The position numbers and the translations under genes were made by a program. The notes below the pieces were generated by a model. The model ran no database searches and was not told where the DNA came from. It saw only the letters and a program-made list of their open reading frames with translations. From NCBI RefSeq assembly GCF_003635165.1, contig NZ_ML058603.1:62001-126000 (forward strand): a stretch of DNA of 64,000 nucleotides, given 5' to 3'. Below are positions 9,250-18,206 of the stretch, one piece after another; the stretch's first letter is position 1; each line of letters starts with the position of its first letter. This DNA comes from Burkholderia sp. Nafp2/4-1b (lineage in GTDB: Bacteria; Pseudomonadota; Gammaproteobacteria; Burkholderiales; Burkholderiaceae).

Positions 9250-10590
9250 CAGCGGCAGCCTCGTTTCGGTCGACGAAGCGGGTTACGTGACGTCGATCGA
9301 CGCCGATGCGAATGGTCGTCTGCTGAAGCGTGCCGCGGGAGAGAGCGAGGAACGGTTTGCCTACGACCCGAGCGGCCGGTTGATCGATGCGGTGAACCGG
9401 TACAGCCGTGTGCAGTTCTTCTTCGATCCGGCTGGCAATCTCGTGCGCGAACATCACGCGTACGATCTGTTCGGCGAACGGCGCAGCTACGTGTGGCATC
9501 ACGAGTATGACGAACTCGGCAACCGGCGGCGTACCGTGCGGCCGGACGGCCATGCGGTCGACTGGCTGATGTATGGCTCCGGGCATGTCCACGGAATGCT
9601 GCTCGACGGCGAGGAGCGCGTGCAGTTCGAGCGCGATGACTTGCATCGCGAGACGGTGCGCGTGCTGTCGAGCAAGGTCGGGCAGCGCACGCACTACGAT
9701 CCGGCAGGGCGCGTGCTGCAGCAGACGATCCAGCGGTCGACCTCGCCTGCGCCGCTTGCCGAGCGGCGGTATCGCTATGACGCGGCGGGCCAGTTGTCGC
9801 GAATCGAGGACAGCCGCAAGGGCGGGACCGACTATCGATACGATCCGGTCGGGCGGCTGATCGAAGCAAACAGCCCGGTCGCGAAGGAGCGATTTGCGTT
9901 CGATCCGGCAAGCAACATCATCGATCCGGTGCGAACTGCGGACACGCCCGCGTCGCGTCCGAGCCCGGTGCGGCCGGAAAGCACGTTGCCGGTTGAGGTG
10001 CCGAAGGTGCTCGGCAACCTGCTGAAGGCGTATGCGGGGATGCATTTCGAGTACGACGCGCGCGGGAATCTGTTGCGCAAGCGTACGCCGGCGGGGGAAC
10101 AGGAATACGAGTGGGACGAGTTCAATCGCATGCTGTCTGCGCGGGTTGCCGAGACGTCGCGGCAGAGTCAGGCACGATACTTCTATGACGCGTTCGGTCG
10201 GCGGATCGCTAAGGAGGTGAACGGCGAGCGGACGGTCTTCGGATGGGATGGTGACACGCTGGCGTACGAGAGCGACGGCGAGCGCGGCACGCACTATATC
10301 TACGAGCCGGGGACGTTCGTGCCGCTAGCGCAGTATGTGGCGGGACCGGTCGAGGGGATCGTGACGCCGGAGTGGAAGAGTACCGACCGCTATGTGCCGG
10401 AGGAGGATCCGCTGCAGAAGGTGCCGCAGCGGCGGGGTGATGCGGCGGTGTTCTATTACCACTGCGATCAGATTGGCACGCCGCAGTTGATGACCGACGA
10501 CGACGGTGACGTCGTGTGGGAAGCGTTGTACAGGGCTTGGGGTGAGGCGCGGGAGGTGATTGCGCGGGCGTCGAAGGCGGCGGGGATCGT
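9250..10590 (+). repeat. Rhs core direct repeat, copy 2
   Basis: Second copy of the direct repeat, inside the 5'-truncated rhs. Similarity to copy 1 falls sharply after about 10590, ahead of the variable toxin tip. At the 5' side it begins abruptly near the GGCAGCCTCG shared by both copies. Bases 9176-9249, between the SUKH remnant and this repeat, show nothing I can assign. Confidence 0.9.
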
Positions 10591-11140
10591 GTCTAGGAAT
10601 CGGTTGCGGTTTCAGGGGCAGCAGTTCGATGATGAGACAGGGCTCGCGTACAGCCGGTATCGATACTACGATCCGAACGTAGGTCGATTTATTAGTAGAG
10701 ATCCAATCGGGCTCAGTGGCGGGATCAATGTGTACCGGTACGCACCTAATCCTGTCGGATGGATTGATCCGCTGGGTCTGACTTGTTGCGACTGTTTGTA
10801 TCGGGGGGTGAGCGCTAACCATCCAGCGATTAACGATGCTAAAAAAGGCGTCGTCCGGCCAGCAAACCCCACGGCCAATCTGACACCAGAACAGCATGCG
10901 GAAGGCGGATTAACCGGGGAGAGTCAATTTGTTTCGTGGACACCCAGCAAAGATCTGGCTTTGCAACATGCAAACAAGGACGGCCCTGGCGGGGTGTTGC
11001 TGAGTGTACCGCGGGGAGCACCCGGTCCCGGCGATTCTTGGGCATGGGGTTGGACGCATATCAACGATTGGGGCGAAGTAGAAATGTTGCAAACAGGCAC
11101 TCGTACTGGTGTGCATGTTTCGCGGGAGAGATGTCGATGA
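9287..11140 (+). CDS. 5'-truncated Rhs with displaced ADP-ribosyltransferase-like toxin tip
   Basis: C-terminal half of an Rhs protein without its N-terminus. The frame opens just after a stop at 9224-9226 and rhs homology begins near 9250. The GTG at 9287 is only an internal Val codon of the full-length gene, so translation from it is doubtful. From 9250 to about 10590 the DNA is nearly identical to 5635-6975 of the intact rhs, at a constant offset of 3615 bp without indels. After DPLGL (about residue 494) the tip is different. It has L-Y-R-G-V near its start, F-V-S-W-T-P-S-K-D-L-A in the middle and E-V-E near the end, fitting the R - S/T - ExE pattern of R-S-E class ADP-ribosyltransferase toxins. 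It probably acts as a silent toxin reservoir. The immunity gene overlaps its stop. Confidence 0.82.
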   Translation: MTSIDADANGRLLKRAAGESEERFAYDPSGRLIDAVNRYSRVQFFFDPAGNLVREHHAYDLFGERRSYVWHHEYDELGNRRRTVRPDGHAVDWLMYGSGHVHGMLLDGEERVQFERDDLHRETVRVLSSKVGQRTHYDPAGRVLQQTIQRSTSPAPLAERRYRYDAAGQLSRIEDSRKGGTDYRYDPVGRLIEANSPVAKERFAFDPASNIIDPVRTADTPASRPSPVRPESTLPVEVPKVLGNLLKAYAGMHFEYDARGNLLRKRTPAGEQEYEWDEFNRMLSARVAETSRQSQARYFYDAFGRRIAKEVNGERTVFGWDGDTLAYESDGERGTHYIYEPGTFVPLAQYVAGPVEGIVTPEWKSTDRYVPEEDPLQKVPQRRGDAAVFYYHCDQIGTPQLMTDDDGDVVWEALYRAWGEAREVIARASKAAGIVSRNRLRFQGQQFDDETGLAYSRYRYYDPNVGRFISRDPIGLSGGINVYRYAPNPVGWIDPLGLTCCDCLYRGVSANHPAINDAKKGVVRPANPTANLTPEQHAEGGLTGESQFVSWTPSKDLALQHANKDGPGGVLLSVPRGAPGPGDSWAWGWTHINDWGEVEMLQTGTRTGVHVSRERCR

Positions 11141-11511
11141 TGAGCGGAATCGAACGCGTCAAGAGGATGTTGGGAAACATGCCCGCCAACGAATGGAGCG
11201 GCGCACTGGAATCGGTTTTGACCTCGCCGGATGTGGTTGAAATTCCAGGCTATCCTCGCATTGATCCGGCGTCTTTTGTCCTTGCTCGGGCGAAGTCGCG
11301 TCAAGCAAATACCCAGAAGCTCAAGCTAAAAACGTTTGGGCTCGCTAGCCTGATAACGGAGCTCGAGGCGTTGCCGGCCGATACACCATTGCAGAATTAT
11401 GGGATTAAAACCGGGGCATATACAGGTTCTTGTTTTGTATTGGATGAAAAGCTCTTGGGGTGCGAGTTTGTGGAGCGGGGCACCGCAAAGACCATCCCGT
11501 TTTCGGGATAG
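11137..11511 (+). CDS. Probable immunity protein for the ART-like Rhs tip
   Basis: Protein of 124 aa beginning MMSGIERVKR. The ATG at 11137 overlaps the TGA of the truncated rhs (11138-11140) as ATGA. It has a GGGAGAG ribosome-binding site six bases upstream, which decides the start over longer upstream readings of the frame. There is no signal peptide or membrane segment, so it is probably cytoplasmic, which fits neutralising a toxin that acts on a cytoplasmic target. I recognise no family. Keeping the immunity gene intact next to a silent toxin tip would protect against siblings that have swapped this tip into the active rhs. The pairing is inferred from position. Confidence 0.7.
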   Translation: MMSGIERVKRMLGNMPANEWSGALESVLTSPDVVEIPGYPRIDPASFVLARAKSRQANTQKLKLKTFGLASLITELEALPADTPLQNYGIKTGAYTGSCFVLDEKLLGCEFVERGTAKTIPFSG

Positions 11512-11785
11512 TGAGTACGTGCCGCCGGGTTGCGGTATGTCGGCCACCCGGGCCATCGGGTTAAGAACGGGGAGACATATTTTTAGGATCGAAAAATGAA
11601 TGGAGGCCTTCCTGACTGTCCAGTCGTGAGAGACGAAGGAGTGCAAATGGGGCTATGCGCGCCGCATGCGGCTCAGTCGACAACGCGCGCGGGCAATATC
11701 ACGATCCCGGATTCGGCATAATCACGGCTTGCCACCGTGACCTCGCGATTCCCGCAACGCATTCACCCGTTCAACCGCAACACCT

Positions 11786-12103
11786 ATGTCGACCATCCCC
11801 GCGACCACCGCGTCGCTGCAACACATTCTCGAGCACCCCGGCGATTTCTCCGGATGGCTCTGCCTGCCACCGATTCCGTGGACCCTCGACACAGAGGGCG
11901 CATTCATCGAAGACGCCGCCCACGCCGAGGGCACGACGCCACCCGCCACCGCACCACAACCCGGCTGGTGCCTCACATTGAACAGCGCGACGATCGAAGA
12001 TATCGTGATCAACGCGCACGACCAGGTCGACGAACCGAGCGTCGCGCAGCTGTTCGACGCGTTCGTCTTCTACGTCGACAACGAAGAATTCATCCTGCTC
12101 TGA
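11786..12103 (+). CDS. Conserved hypothetical protein (DUF7716-like)
   Basis: Acidic protein of 105 aa with a conserved-looking centre (PWTLDTEGAF) and C-terminus (IEDIVINAHDQ, LFDAFVFYVDNEEFI). This resembles a family of roughly 100-aa proteins of unknown function that I know as DUF7716. It has no signal peptide or membrane segment. It faces tssL with a shared hairpin terminator between them. Its position between an Rhs island and the T6SS leaves open a role as an orphan immunity protein, but nothing in the sequence shows this. The 274 bp upstream, back to the Rhs immunity gene, hold no gene I can support. Confidence 0.65.
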   Translation: MSTIPATTASLQHILEHPGDFSGWLCLPPIPWTLDTEGAFIEDAAHAEGTTPPATAPQPGWCLTLNSATIEDIVINAHDQVDEPSVAQLFDAFVFYVDNEEFILL

Positions 12104-12132
12104 CGACGCACGACGCACCCCACACGCCACAG

Positions 12133-12162
12133 TAAAAAAGGACCGCCACGCGGTCCCTTTTT
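12133..12162. terminator. Bidirectional hairpin terminator
   Basis: A six-pair GC-rich stem, GGACCG and CGGTCC around a short loop, is flanked by A6 on the left and T5 on the right. It can therefore end transcription from both the DUF7716-like gene and the leftward tssJ-tssK-tssL genes. Confidence 0.8.
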
Positions 12163-12197
12163 ACATGCAGCGTCAACGTCCGAACGAAGCCCAGCCC

Positions 12198-12980
12198 TCA
12201 AGGCAACGAAATCGTCAAATTCGCCGACTCCGGCCCGACCTTGATGACCTGCGAATAAGGCGCCAACGCCTGCAGCGTCTTGTCCTTGAGATAAGTATTG
12301 AGCCCGAGATACCCAAGCAACGCCACAAGCGCAAACACCGCCCCGATCGCCCAAACCGGCACCTCCCGCTTCAACCGGTGCGCGATCTGATCCGGCAGCG
12401 GCCAATGCGGCGCAAACGCCGCCCGCTTGCCCTTCATATGCGCGATCTCATCCCCAAGCCGCGCAGTGAGGTAGGCAAGCTTCTCCGGCCCCTCGAGCAG
12501 ATACTTGCCCTGGAACCCGAGCAGCAGGCACATATGGAACACCTCGAGCGACTGCAGCCGCGCCGCGCCTTGCGCGCGACAGTCCTCGAGATACTGAAAG
12601 AACTTCTCCCCCGCGAGCTGTTCGCCGAACAGCACGAGCTGCAGCGGCCGGCGCTCCCAGTCCGCGCGGATCTTGAACTGCGACGACAGCACCATCTCGT
12701 CGATGGCCGCGCAGTACGCGAACTTCGCGCCATACACGTCCTCGGCCGGGATGTTCAGCTTCTTCGCGCCCCGCTCGAAATCCGACAGAAACTCCTGGAT
12801 CTTCGTGCTGAACTCGCTTGCGCTGTCCGGCTCGCGGCCGTTCTTGAGCAGGAACAGCATGAAGAACCCGTCGTACAGCAGGTCGAGCAGCGAGCGGGCC
12901 TGGAACGCGGCATCGGTCGACGCCGGGGTATGAACGGGGGCCGGCGCGTTGTCGCCGAACAGGGAAGGCGCGTAGCTCAT
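12198..12980 (-). CDS. tssL: TssL (DotU/IcmH family) T6SS membrane-complex protein
   Basis: Inner-membrane component that joins TssM and TssJ to form the envelope complex of the T6SS. The 260-aa protein has the cytoplasmic DotU domain (motifs LLDLLYDGFFMLFLL, AAIDEMVL, LVLFGEQLAGEKFF, GFQGKY) and a single C-terminal transmembrane helix near residues 215-235 (VPVWAIGAVFALVALLGYL). There is no fused peptidoglycan-binding domain, so anchoring to the wall must come from other proteins of the locus, such as the OmpA/BON protein. Its start overlaps the stop of tssK by ATGA, so the two are translationally coupled. Confidence 0.97.
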   Translation of the reverse strand: MSYAPSLFGDNAPAPVHTPASTDAAFQARSLLDLLYDGFFMLFLLKNGREPDSASEFSTKIQEFLSDFERGAKKLNIPAEDVYGAKFAYCAAIDEMVLSSQFKIRADWERRPLQLVLFGEQLAGEKFFQYLEDCRAQGAARLQSLEVFHMCLLLGFQGKYLLEGPEKLAYLTARLGDEIAHMKGKRAAFAPHWPLPDQIAHRLKREVPVWAIGAVFALVALLGYLGLNTYLKDKTLQALAPYSQVIKVGPESANLTISLP

Positions 12981-14323
12981 GATGTGACCGCGATCAGTTC
13001 GAATTTCAGGTCATTGATGCCAGTCGGCGCGTAGATCATCGCGGACTGGGCCTGCAGCATGCGCTCGTACAGCGCGCCGCGCGAATCGAGCGAGAAATAG
13101 CACGCACCCGGCCGCACGGGAATCGCGGGCGGCACCTGCGGCGTGTACGACAGCCGCACGCCGGGCATCGCCGACAGCACGAGCTTGTCGACGTCGTCGG
13201 GCGCGCCGACCTTGAAGCGGGCCGGCACCGCGTCGATGAGCTCGACGTTCGGCATGTCCGCGGACACGGCCAGGTAGAACTCGGTCTTGTCGTCGATCTT
13301 GCCGGAATCGAGGCGGCCGAGATGGAACGACGGACGCACCTCGTCGAGCGTGATCGCGAAGTAGCGCGTCGAGATCACGGTGTCGAGCAACTCGCGCAGC
13401 ATCAGATCGAGACGCGCGAAGCTCGGGCCCGGATCGTCGTGGCGATACACGGGCAGGTCGGCGAGCGTGTAGCCCTTCGAGAACGTCATTAATTGCCCGG
13501 CGAGGCGCAGCAGTTCCTGGAACAGCCGCTCCGGATGCAGCGCCGCATGCTGATGCAGATGCGCGAGCGTCGCGAACGCGGCGTTCGCGGTGTGCAGCAG
13601 CCAGAACGACGCGATGTCGCCCGAGCGGAATTCGATGATGTTCTTCGACGGCTCGCGGTGAAAACCATACAGCGCGTTGACCTTCGCCTGCAACGCGTCG
13701 ACGAGCTGACGCAGCCGCTGGTGCAGGATCGGCGACGCCTCGATCGCGAGGCACGGCGGCACGAAGTTGTCGTCGATCTCGAAGCCGGACGTCGCGGTGC
13801 GGCGCACGCGCACGAGCGGCACCGACAGCAGCTGGTCGCGCGGCTCGCTGTGCGCGATCAGCTTGACCTGCGTCTTCAGGAACGTGATGTCGGCTTCGGC
13901 GGCGTCGGTGAAGTTGTCGGCGACGCTCGTCTGCTCGCTGACGAAACGCGTCATGAAGCCGGCGGCCGGATCGTCGCTGTAGTTGGTGCCGTTCTCGCGC
14001 AGCGGGTGCAGCGCGAGATAGAACACGAATTCGTTGATGCCGTCGGGCAGCGTGTCGAGCGCGATCGGCGGCGGCAGGTCGTCGGCCTGCGGCGCGGCAT
14101 ACAGCGCGCCGTCCGGGAACACGAGCGCGAGCTCGGCGACGCGCAGCACGTTGCTGCCGAGCGCGTCGCGGTCGATGCGCACCGAGCGCACGCCCCAGTT
14201 GTACGGCTGGATCGCCTGGATGGATTCGAACAGGCGCGCCTCGTGGTAGGCGTCCTGCCGCTGGAAGTGTTGAGGCCGGAGGAACAGCCCTTCCCCCCAA
14301 AGCACCTTGGCCGAATAACTCAT
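12977..14323 (-). CDS. tssK: TssK baseplate protein
   Basis: Baseplate component of 448 aa that links the T6SS baseplate to the TssJLM membrane complex. It opens with the family-typical segment VLWGEGLFLRPQHFQRQDAY. Its length is normal for TssK. It ends by overlapping tssL (ATGA) and lies about 100 bp downstream of tssJ in the same leftward unit. No defect is visible. Confidence 0.97.
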   Translation of the reverse strand: MSYSAKVLWGEGLFLRPQHFQRQDAYHEARLFESIQAIQPYNWGVRSVRIDRDALGSNVLRVAELALVFPDGALYAAPQADDLPPPIALDTLPDGINEFVFYLALHPLRENGTNYSDDPAAGFMTRFVSEQTSVADNFTDAAEADITFLKTQVKLIAHSEPRDQLLSVPLVRVRRTATSGFEIDDNFVPPCLAIEASPILHQRLRQLVDALQAKVNALYGFHREPSKNIIEFRSGDIASFWLLHTANAAFATLAHLHQHAALHPERLFQELLRLAGQLMTFSKGYTLADLPVYRHDDPGPSFARLDLMLRELLDTVISTRYFAITLDEVRPSFHLGRLDSGKIDDKTEFYLAVSADMPNVELIDAVPARFKVGAPDDVDKLVLSAMPGVRLSYTPQVPPAIPVRPGACYFSLDSRGALYERMLQAQSAMIYAPTGINDLKFELIAVTS

Positions 14324-14425
14324 GTCAAATCCGGTTAATGTCGCGTTGCGATGTAATCGATCTGGTCGTGCCCGAATTAATCGCCAATTTGTTAACTCTT
14401 GTTAATTGACATTCGTGCGTCATGT

Positions 14426-15037
14426 TTAACCGCAAGTCACCGACGACAGCATATTCAGCGGTTGCGAAGGCGCACCCTGTTGCGGTGCGATGACGCTGCC
14501 ATCGGTGACGGTCATCGCGCAATTATGCAGGCCGATGATTATGCCGGATTTCTCCGACTTCGCCGGGTCGAACGTCAGTTTCCATCGCTGGAGTGCGGGA
14601 TCGCGGAACAGCGCGACGATGCCGAATGCCTGCGCTTCGCGCGATACCTTTTCGGTCGCGATATAGCGCTGGCCGGGAATCAGCGTGATTTCGCGCACGT
14701 TCAGCAGATCGGCGCCCAGCGCGGCCTTTTCCTTGGTCGGATCGGTAAATGCGTCGAACGGCGCCTGCTGGAACGAAGTCGGATCCTTCAGCGCGTAGAG
14801 CCTCACCACTAATGCGAGCGGCTTGCGATCGTTCGCGGCGTTCAGGTTGGGCGCGGCGGCCAGCGTGAGCCCGATGTTGCGCGGCGGCTTCTGGGCATCC
14901 GGCAGGTCGGGCTTGCCGACGCCGGCGGCCTGCAACACGGCGCTCGCGGCGGAGCCGAGCAACGGGGCGGCCGCGCATCCGGCCAGGAGCGCGCAGGCAA
15001 TCGGCGGCAGCGCAAAGCGAATCATGGACGATCTCAT
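14426..15037 (-). CDS. tssJ: TssJ outer-membrane lipoprotein
   Basis: Outer-membrane lipoprotein of the T6SS envelope complex, which binds the periplasmic end of TssM. The N-terminus is a lipoprotein signal with lipobox L-L-A-G-C, then a beta-sandwich TssJ domain (PLALVVRLYALKDPTSF, EITLIPGQRY, FGIVALFRDP). Two starts are possible, ATG 15037 and ATG 15025; both leave the signal intact. It is first in the leftward tssJ-tssK-tssL unit, transcribed away from the tssB side. Confidence 0.95.
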   Translation of the reverse strand: MRSSMIRFALPPIACALLAGCAAAPLLGSAASAVLQAAGVGKPDLPDAQKPPRNIGLTLAAAPNLNAANDRKPLALVVRLYALKDPTSFQQAPFDAFTDPTKEKAALGADLLNVREITLIPGQRYIATEKVSREAQAFGIVALFRDPALQRWKLTFDPAKSEKSGIIIGLHNCAMTVTDGSVIAPQQGAPSQPLNMLSSVTCG

Positions 15038-15415
15038 CGTGTTTCCGGCGTGCCGCCTTTAACTCCCCTGTCAAAACTGCCGGGTATTTGCGCGTATGCC
15101 GCGAATGCCCGTCTTATCGGATGTCCAACTATTAAGCGCACGTGCTGCGCAGCGCGCCTTCGGAAATTTTTTCCGCCACCTCGCGACACACGGCGGCACA
15201 AGTAAAATTTGCATGCCCCTATCGATCGAAAAGGCTGCCGCGAGGCGGCTGCCAGTGGCGTTTCGAAGGGGTAGCGCACGGATTTAAAAGGAATTACCTT
15301 GCACGCGACGATTGAATTATGAAAAATTGATCGGTACTATACCCGCGCGCTTCTTGCAAAGCAAAAGAACCAGATTCTCAACGATTTTAATACTCACGCG
15401 CCGGTGGATATAACG
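15038..15415. promoter_or_regulatory. Divergent promoter region between the two T6SS core operons
   Basis: A 378-bp gap with no gene, AT-richer than its flanks. On the plus strand TTGAAT (15312-15317) and TACTAT (15335-15340) are separated by 17 bp, a good sigma-70 match that would give a leader of about 70 nt before the lipoprotein gene. I see no equally clear promoter for tssJ on the minus strand and no -24/-12 sigma-54 element. Confidence 0.55.
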
Positions 15416-16066
15416 ATGAAAGACCGTCTCTTCGCAAAACTGTCTGGGGTAGTGCTGGCTTGCGGCGTGATCGCCGGTTGTGCGAGCCAGCCGCCGGCGC
15501 CGCCGACTGCCGAGGTGTTCAACAAGTCGCTGGCCGACGCGGACGCCGTTGCGAAGTCGGGGGATCAGGACAAGGCGCTCGGCCTGTACCAGCAACTCGC
15601 GAAGTCGGATCCGACGCGCGAGGAACCGTGGTCGCGCATCGCGCAGATCCAGTTTGCCCAGAACCATTATGGCCAGGCCATCGTCGCCGCGCAGGAAGCC
15701 CTGCAGCGCGATGCAACCGATCGTCAGGCGAAGAGCGTGCTCGCCGTGGCGGGGCTGCGGATCGCGACGCAGTCGCTCGGCGAGCTGCGTCAGGATGCGT
15801 CGCTTGCGGGCGACGCCAAGTCGGATGCGCAGGCGCTCGCGAAGCAACTGCGCGACACGCTCGGCGAATCGGCGCTGTTCCCGCCGGAGCAGCGGGTCAC
15901 GAAGCCGCGTACGACGCGCCGCGTGATTCATCGTCCGAAGGCCGGTGCGGCGCCGGCCACCGAAGCAGCAACGACCGCGCCGACGCCGGCACCGGCGCCG
16001 GCCGCCGCGCCGCAGGCCGCGGCACCGCAAAAGGGTGGCGCCGACCCATTCAGCGCGCTTCGCTGA
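15416..16066 (+). CDS. T6SS-associated TPR lipoprotein (TagM-like)
   Basis: First gene of the rightward T6SS operon. It has a lipoprotein signal (MKDRLFAKLSGVVLACGVIAGC). TPR-like helices follow (AVAKSGDQDKALGLYQQLAK, EEPWSRIAQIQFAQNHYGQA), and the C-terminal tail is rich in Pro and Ala. ATG 15416 is preferred to GTG 15404 because it starts directly on the signal peptide and has GGTGGA upstream. In Burkholderia T6SS-1 loci a lipoprotein gene at this place precedes tssB and has been called tagM; I give the name tentatively. It probably scaffolds or anchors the apparatus at the envelope. The role is inference; lipidation is well supported. Confidence 0.8.
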   Translation: MKDRLFAKLSGVVLACGVIAGCASQPPAPPTAEVFNKSLADADAVAKSGDQDKALGLYQQLAKSDPTREEPWSRIAQIQFAQNHYGQAIVAAQEALQRDATDRQAKSVLAVAGLRIATQSLGELRQDASLAGDAKSDAQALAKQLRDTLGESALFPPEQRVTKPRTTRRVIHRPKAGAAPATEAATTAPTPAPAPAAAPQAAAPQKGGADPFSALR

Positions 16067-16114
16067 TCGATCGATTGACGCGACAAAATCACAACTAACC
16101 TGGGAGCCGTCGAG

Positions 16115-16630
16115 ATGGCCAAGAAAGAAAGCATTCAGAAAAGCTTGCAGAAAATACGGCCGCCGCGCGTCCAGCTGACCTACGAGGTCGAGAAGGGCGA
16201 CGCGATCGAGGTGAAGGAGCTGCCGTTCGTCGTCGGGGTCGTCGGCGATCTGGCGGGCCAGTCCGAAGTCGAGCAGCCGAAGCTGCGCGACCGCAAGTTC
16301 GTCAACATCGACCGCGACAACTTCGACGACGTGATGAAGGCGATCGAGCCGCGCGCCGCGTTCCAGGTGGAAAACCGCCTGAGCCCGGAAGGCGGCAAGT
16401 TCGCGGTCGACCTGAAGTTCCGTTCGCTGTCGGATTTCAGCCCGGACGAAGTCGTCGAACAGGTCGAGCCGCTGCGCCGCCTGCTCGAGGCGCGCTCGAA
16501 GCTCGCCGACCTGCGCAACAAGCTCGCCGGCAACGACAAGCTCGAGGACCTGCTGTCCGAGGTGCTGAAGAACACGCAGCAGCTGCAGGAGCTCGCGAAG
16601 GGCACGGGCAGCGACAAAGACGGCGAATGA
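16115..16630 (+). CDS. tssB: TssB contractile sheath protein, small subunit
   Basis: Small subunit (171 aa) of the T6SS contractile sheath, which assembles with TssC around the Hcp tube. The N-terminal segment SIQKSLQKIRPPRVQLTYEV and the ELPFVVGVVGDLAG motif are characteristic, as is the acidic C-terminal helix. It lies 48 bp after the TPR lipoprotein gene and 15 bp before tssC. Confidence 0.98.
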   Translation: MAKKESIQKSLQKIRPPRVQLTYEVEKGDAIEVKELPFVVGVVGDLAGQSEVEQPKLRDRKFVNIDRDNFDDVMKAIEPRAAFQVENRLSPEGGKFAVDLKFRSLSDFSPDEVVEQVEPLRRLLEARSKLADLRNKLAGNDKLEDLLSEVLKNTQQLQELAKGTGSDKDGE

Positions 16631-16645
16631 CGACGGAGTGTTGAG

Positions 16646-18136
16646 ATGAACCAGCAAACGGCTGCGGCCCAAGCGAGCGGCGCGGAATACGCCGCCGGGA
16701 CTTCGCTGCTCGACGATATCGTCGAGAAGAGCAAGGTCGCGAAATCCGATTCCGAGCACGCGCGCGCGAAGGACCTGATCGGCGAACTCGTGCACCAGGT
16801 GCTCGACGGCACGGTGATCGTGTCGGACAACCTGTCGGCGACGATCGACGCGCGCGTCGCGGAGCTCGACCGCCTGATCTCCACCCAGCTGTCCGCGGTG
16901 ATGCACGCGCCGGAATTCCAGCGCCTGGAAAGCACGTGGCGCGGATTGGACTACCTGGTCAAGGAAAGCAATACGGGCCAGACGATCAAGATCAAGGCGC
17001 TGCACGCACCGAAGCGCGACCTCGTGCGCGACTTCAAGGGTGCGAGCGAGTTCGACCAGAGCGCGCTGTTCAAGAAGGTCTACGAAGAAGAGTTCGGCAC
17101 GTTCGGCGGGTCGCCGTTCGGTGCGCTGATCGGCGATTACGAGATCTCGCGCCAGCCGGAAGACATGTACTTCATCGAGCAGATGTCGCACGTCGCGGCG
17201 GCCGCGCACGCGCCGTTCATCGCGTCGGCGTCGCCGGAGCTGCTCGGCCTCGAGTCGTTCTCCGACCTCGGCAAGCCGCGCGATCTCGGCAAGGTGTTCG
17301 ACACGGTCGAATACGCGAAGTGGAAGTCGTTCCGCGATTCGGAAGACTCGCGCTACGTCGGCCTGACGCTGCCGCGCTTCCTCGGCCGCCTGCCGTTCAA
17401 TCCGAAGGACGGCCAGACAGCGGAGAACTTCAACTTCGTCGAGGACGTCGACGGCACCGAACACGACAAGTACCTGTGGTGCAACGCGTCGTGGGCGTTC
17501 GCGGCACGCCTGACGGCCGCGTTCGACGACTTCGGCTGGTGCGCGGCGATCCGCGGCGTCGAAGGCGGCGGCCTCGTCGAGGACCTGCCGACCCACACGT
17601 TCAAGACCGACGACGGTGAAGTCGCGCTGAAGTGCCCGACCGAAATCGCGATCACCGATCGCCGCGAGAAGGAGCTGAGCGACCTCGGCTTCATCCCGCT
17701 CGTGCATTGCAAGAACTCGGATTACGCTGCGTTCTTCGCCGCGCAATCGGTGCAGAAACCGAAAAAATACAGCACCGACAGCGCGAATGCGAACGCCGTC
17801 CTGTCCGCCCAGCTTCAGTACATCTTCTCGGTATCGCGCGTCGCGCACTACCTGAAGGCGATGATGCGGGACAAGATCGGCAGCTTCGCATCGGCGCAGA
17901 ACGTGGAGACTTTCCTCAACCGGTGGATTTCGCAATACGTCCTGCTCGACGACAACGCCTCGCAGGAACAGAAAGCGCAATTTCCGCTGCGCGAGGCATC
18001 CATACAAGTGTCGGAGATTCCGGGCAAGCCGGGCTCGTATCGTTCGGTCGCGTTCCTGCGTCCGCACTTTCAGCTCGACGAACTCTCGATTTCTCTGCGA
18101 CTTGTCGCTGATCTGCCCAAACCGGCAAATTCATAA
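16646..18136 (+). CDS. tssC: TssC contractile sheath protein, large subunit
   Basis: Large sheath subunit (496 aa). Family motifs include the LESTWRGLDYLV segment, DYEISRQPEDM and the late segment ARRLTAAFDDFGW-type region (AARLTAAFDDFGWCAAIRG). The length is normal. It forms helical sheath rows with TssB whose contraction drives Hcp, VgrG and effectors out of the cell. It is in the same operon as tssB, 15 bp apart, and is followed 70 bp later by hcp. Confidence 0.98.
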   Translation: MNQQTAAAQASGAEYAAGTSLLDDIVEKSKVAKSDSEHARAKDLIGELVHQVLDGTVIVSDNLSATIDARVAELDRLISTQLSAVMHAPEFQRLESTWRGLDYLVKESNTGQTIKIKALHAPKRDLVRDFKGASEFDQSALFKKVYEEEFGTFGGSPFGALIGDYEISRQPEDMYFIEQMSHVAAAAHAPFIASASPELLGLESFSDLGKPRDLGKVFDTVEYAKWKSFRDSEDSRYVGLTLPRFLGRLPFNPKDGQTAENFNFVEDVDGTEHDKYLWCNASWAFAARLTAAFDDFGWCAAIRGVEGGGLVEDLPTHTFKTDDGEVALKCPTEIAITDRREKELSDLGFIPLVHCKNSDYAAFFAAQSVQKPKKYSTDSANANAVLSAQLQYIFSVSRVAHYLKAMMRDKIGSFASAQNVETFLNRWISQYVLLDDNASQEQKAQFPLREASIQVSEIPGKPGSYRSVAFLRPHFQLDELSISLRLVADLPKPANS

Positions 18137-18206
18137 GCGAGTAAATCGCCCGGGCGGGCCGCCTGGGTAGGACGTTAAAACCACCTCTTTGGGGAGTCGA
18201 AGGGCC

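Noticed and set aside
11655..12135. Plus-strand ORFs of 108 and 132 aa around the DUF7716-like gene
   Set aside because: They overlap the better-supported 105-aa gene in other frames and are Arg/Pro/His-rich.
15317..18067. Minus-strand open frame (916 aa) opposite tssB and tssC
   Set aside because: Spans several clear genes on the other strand; Arg-rich noise.
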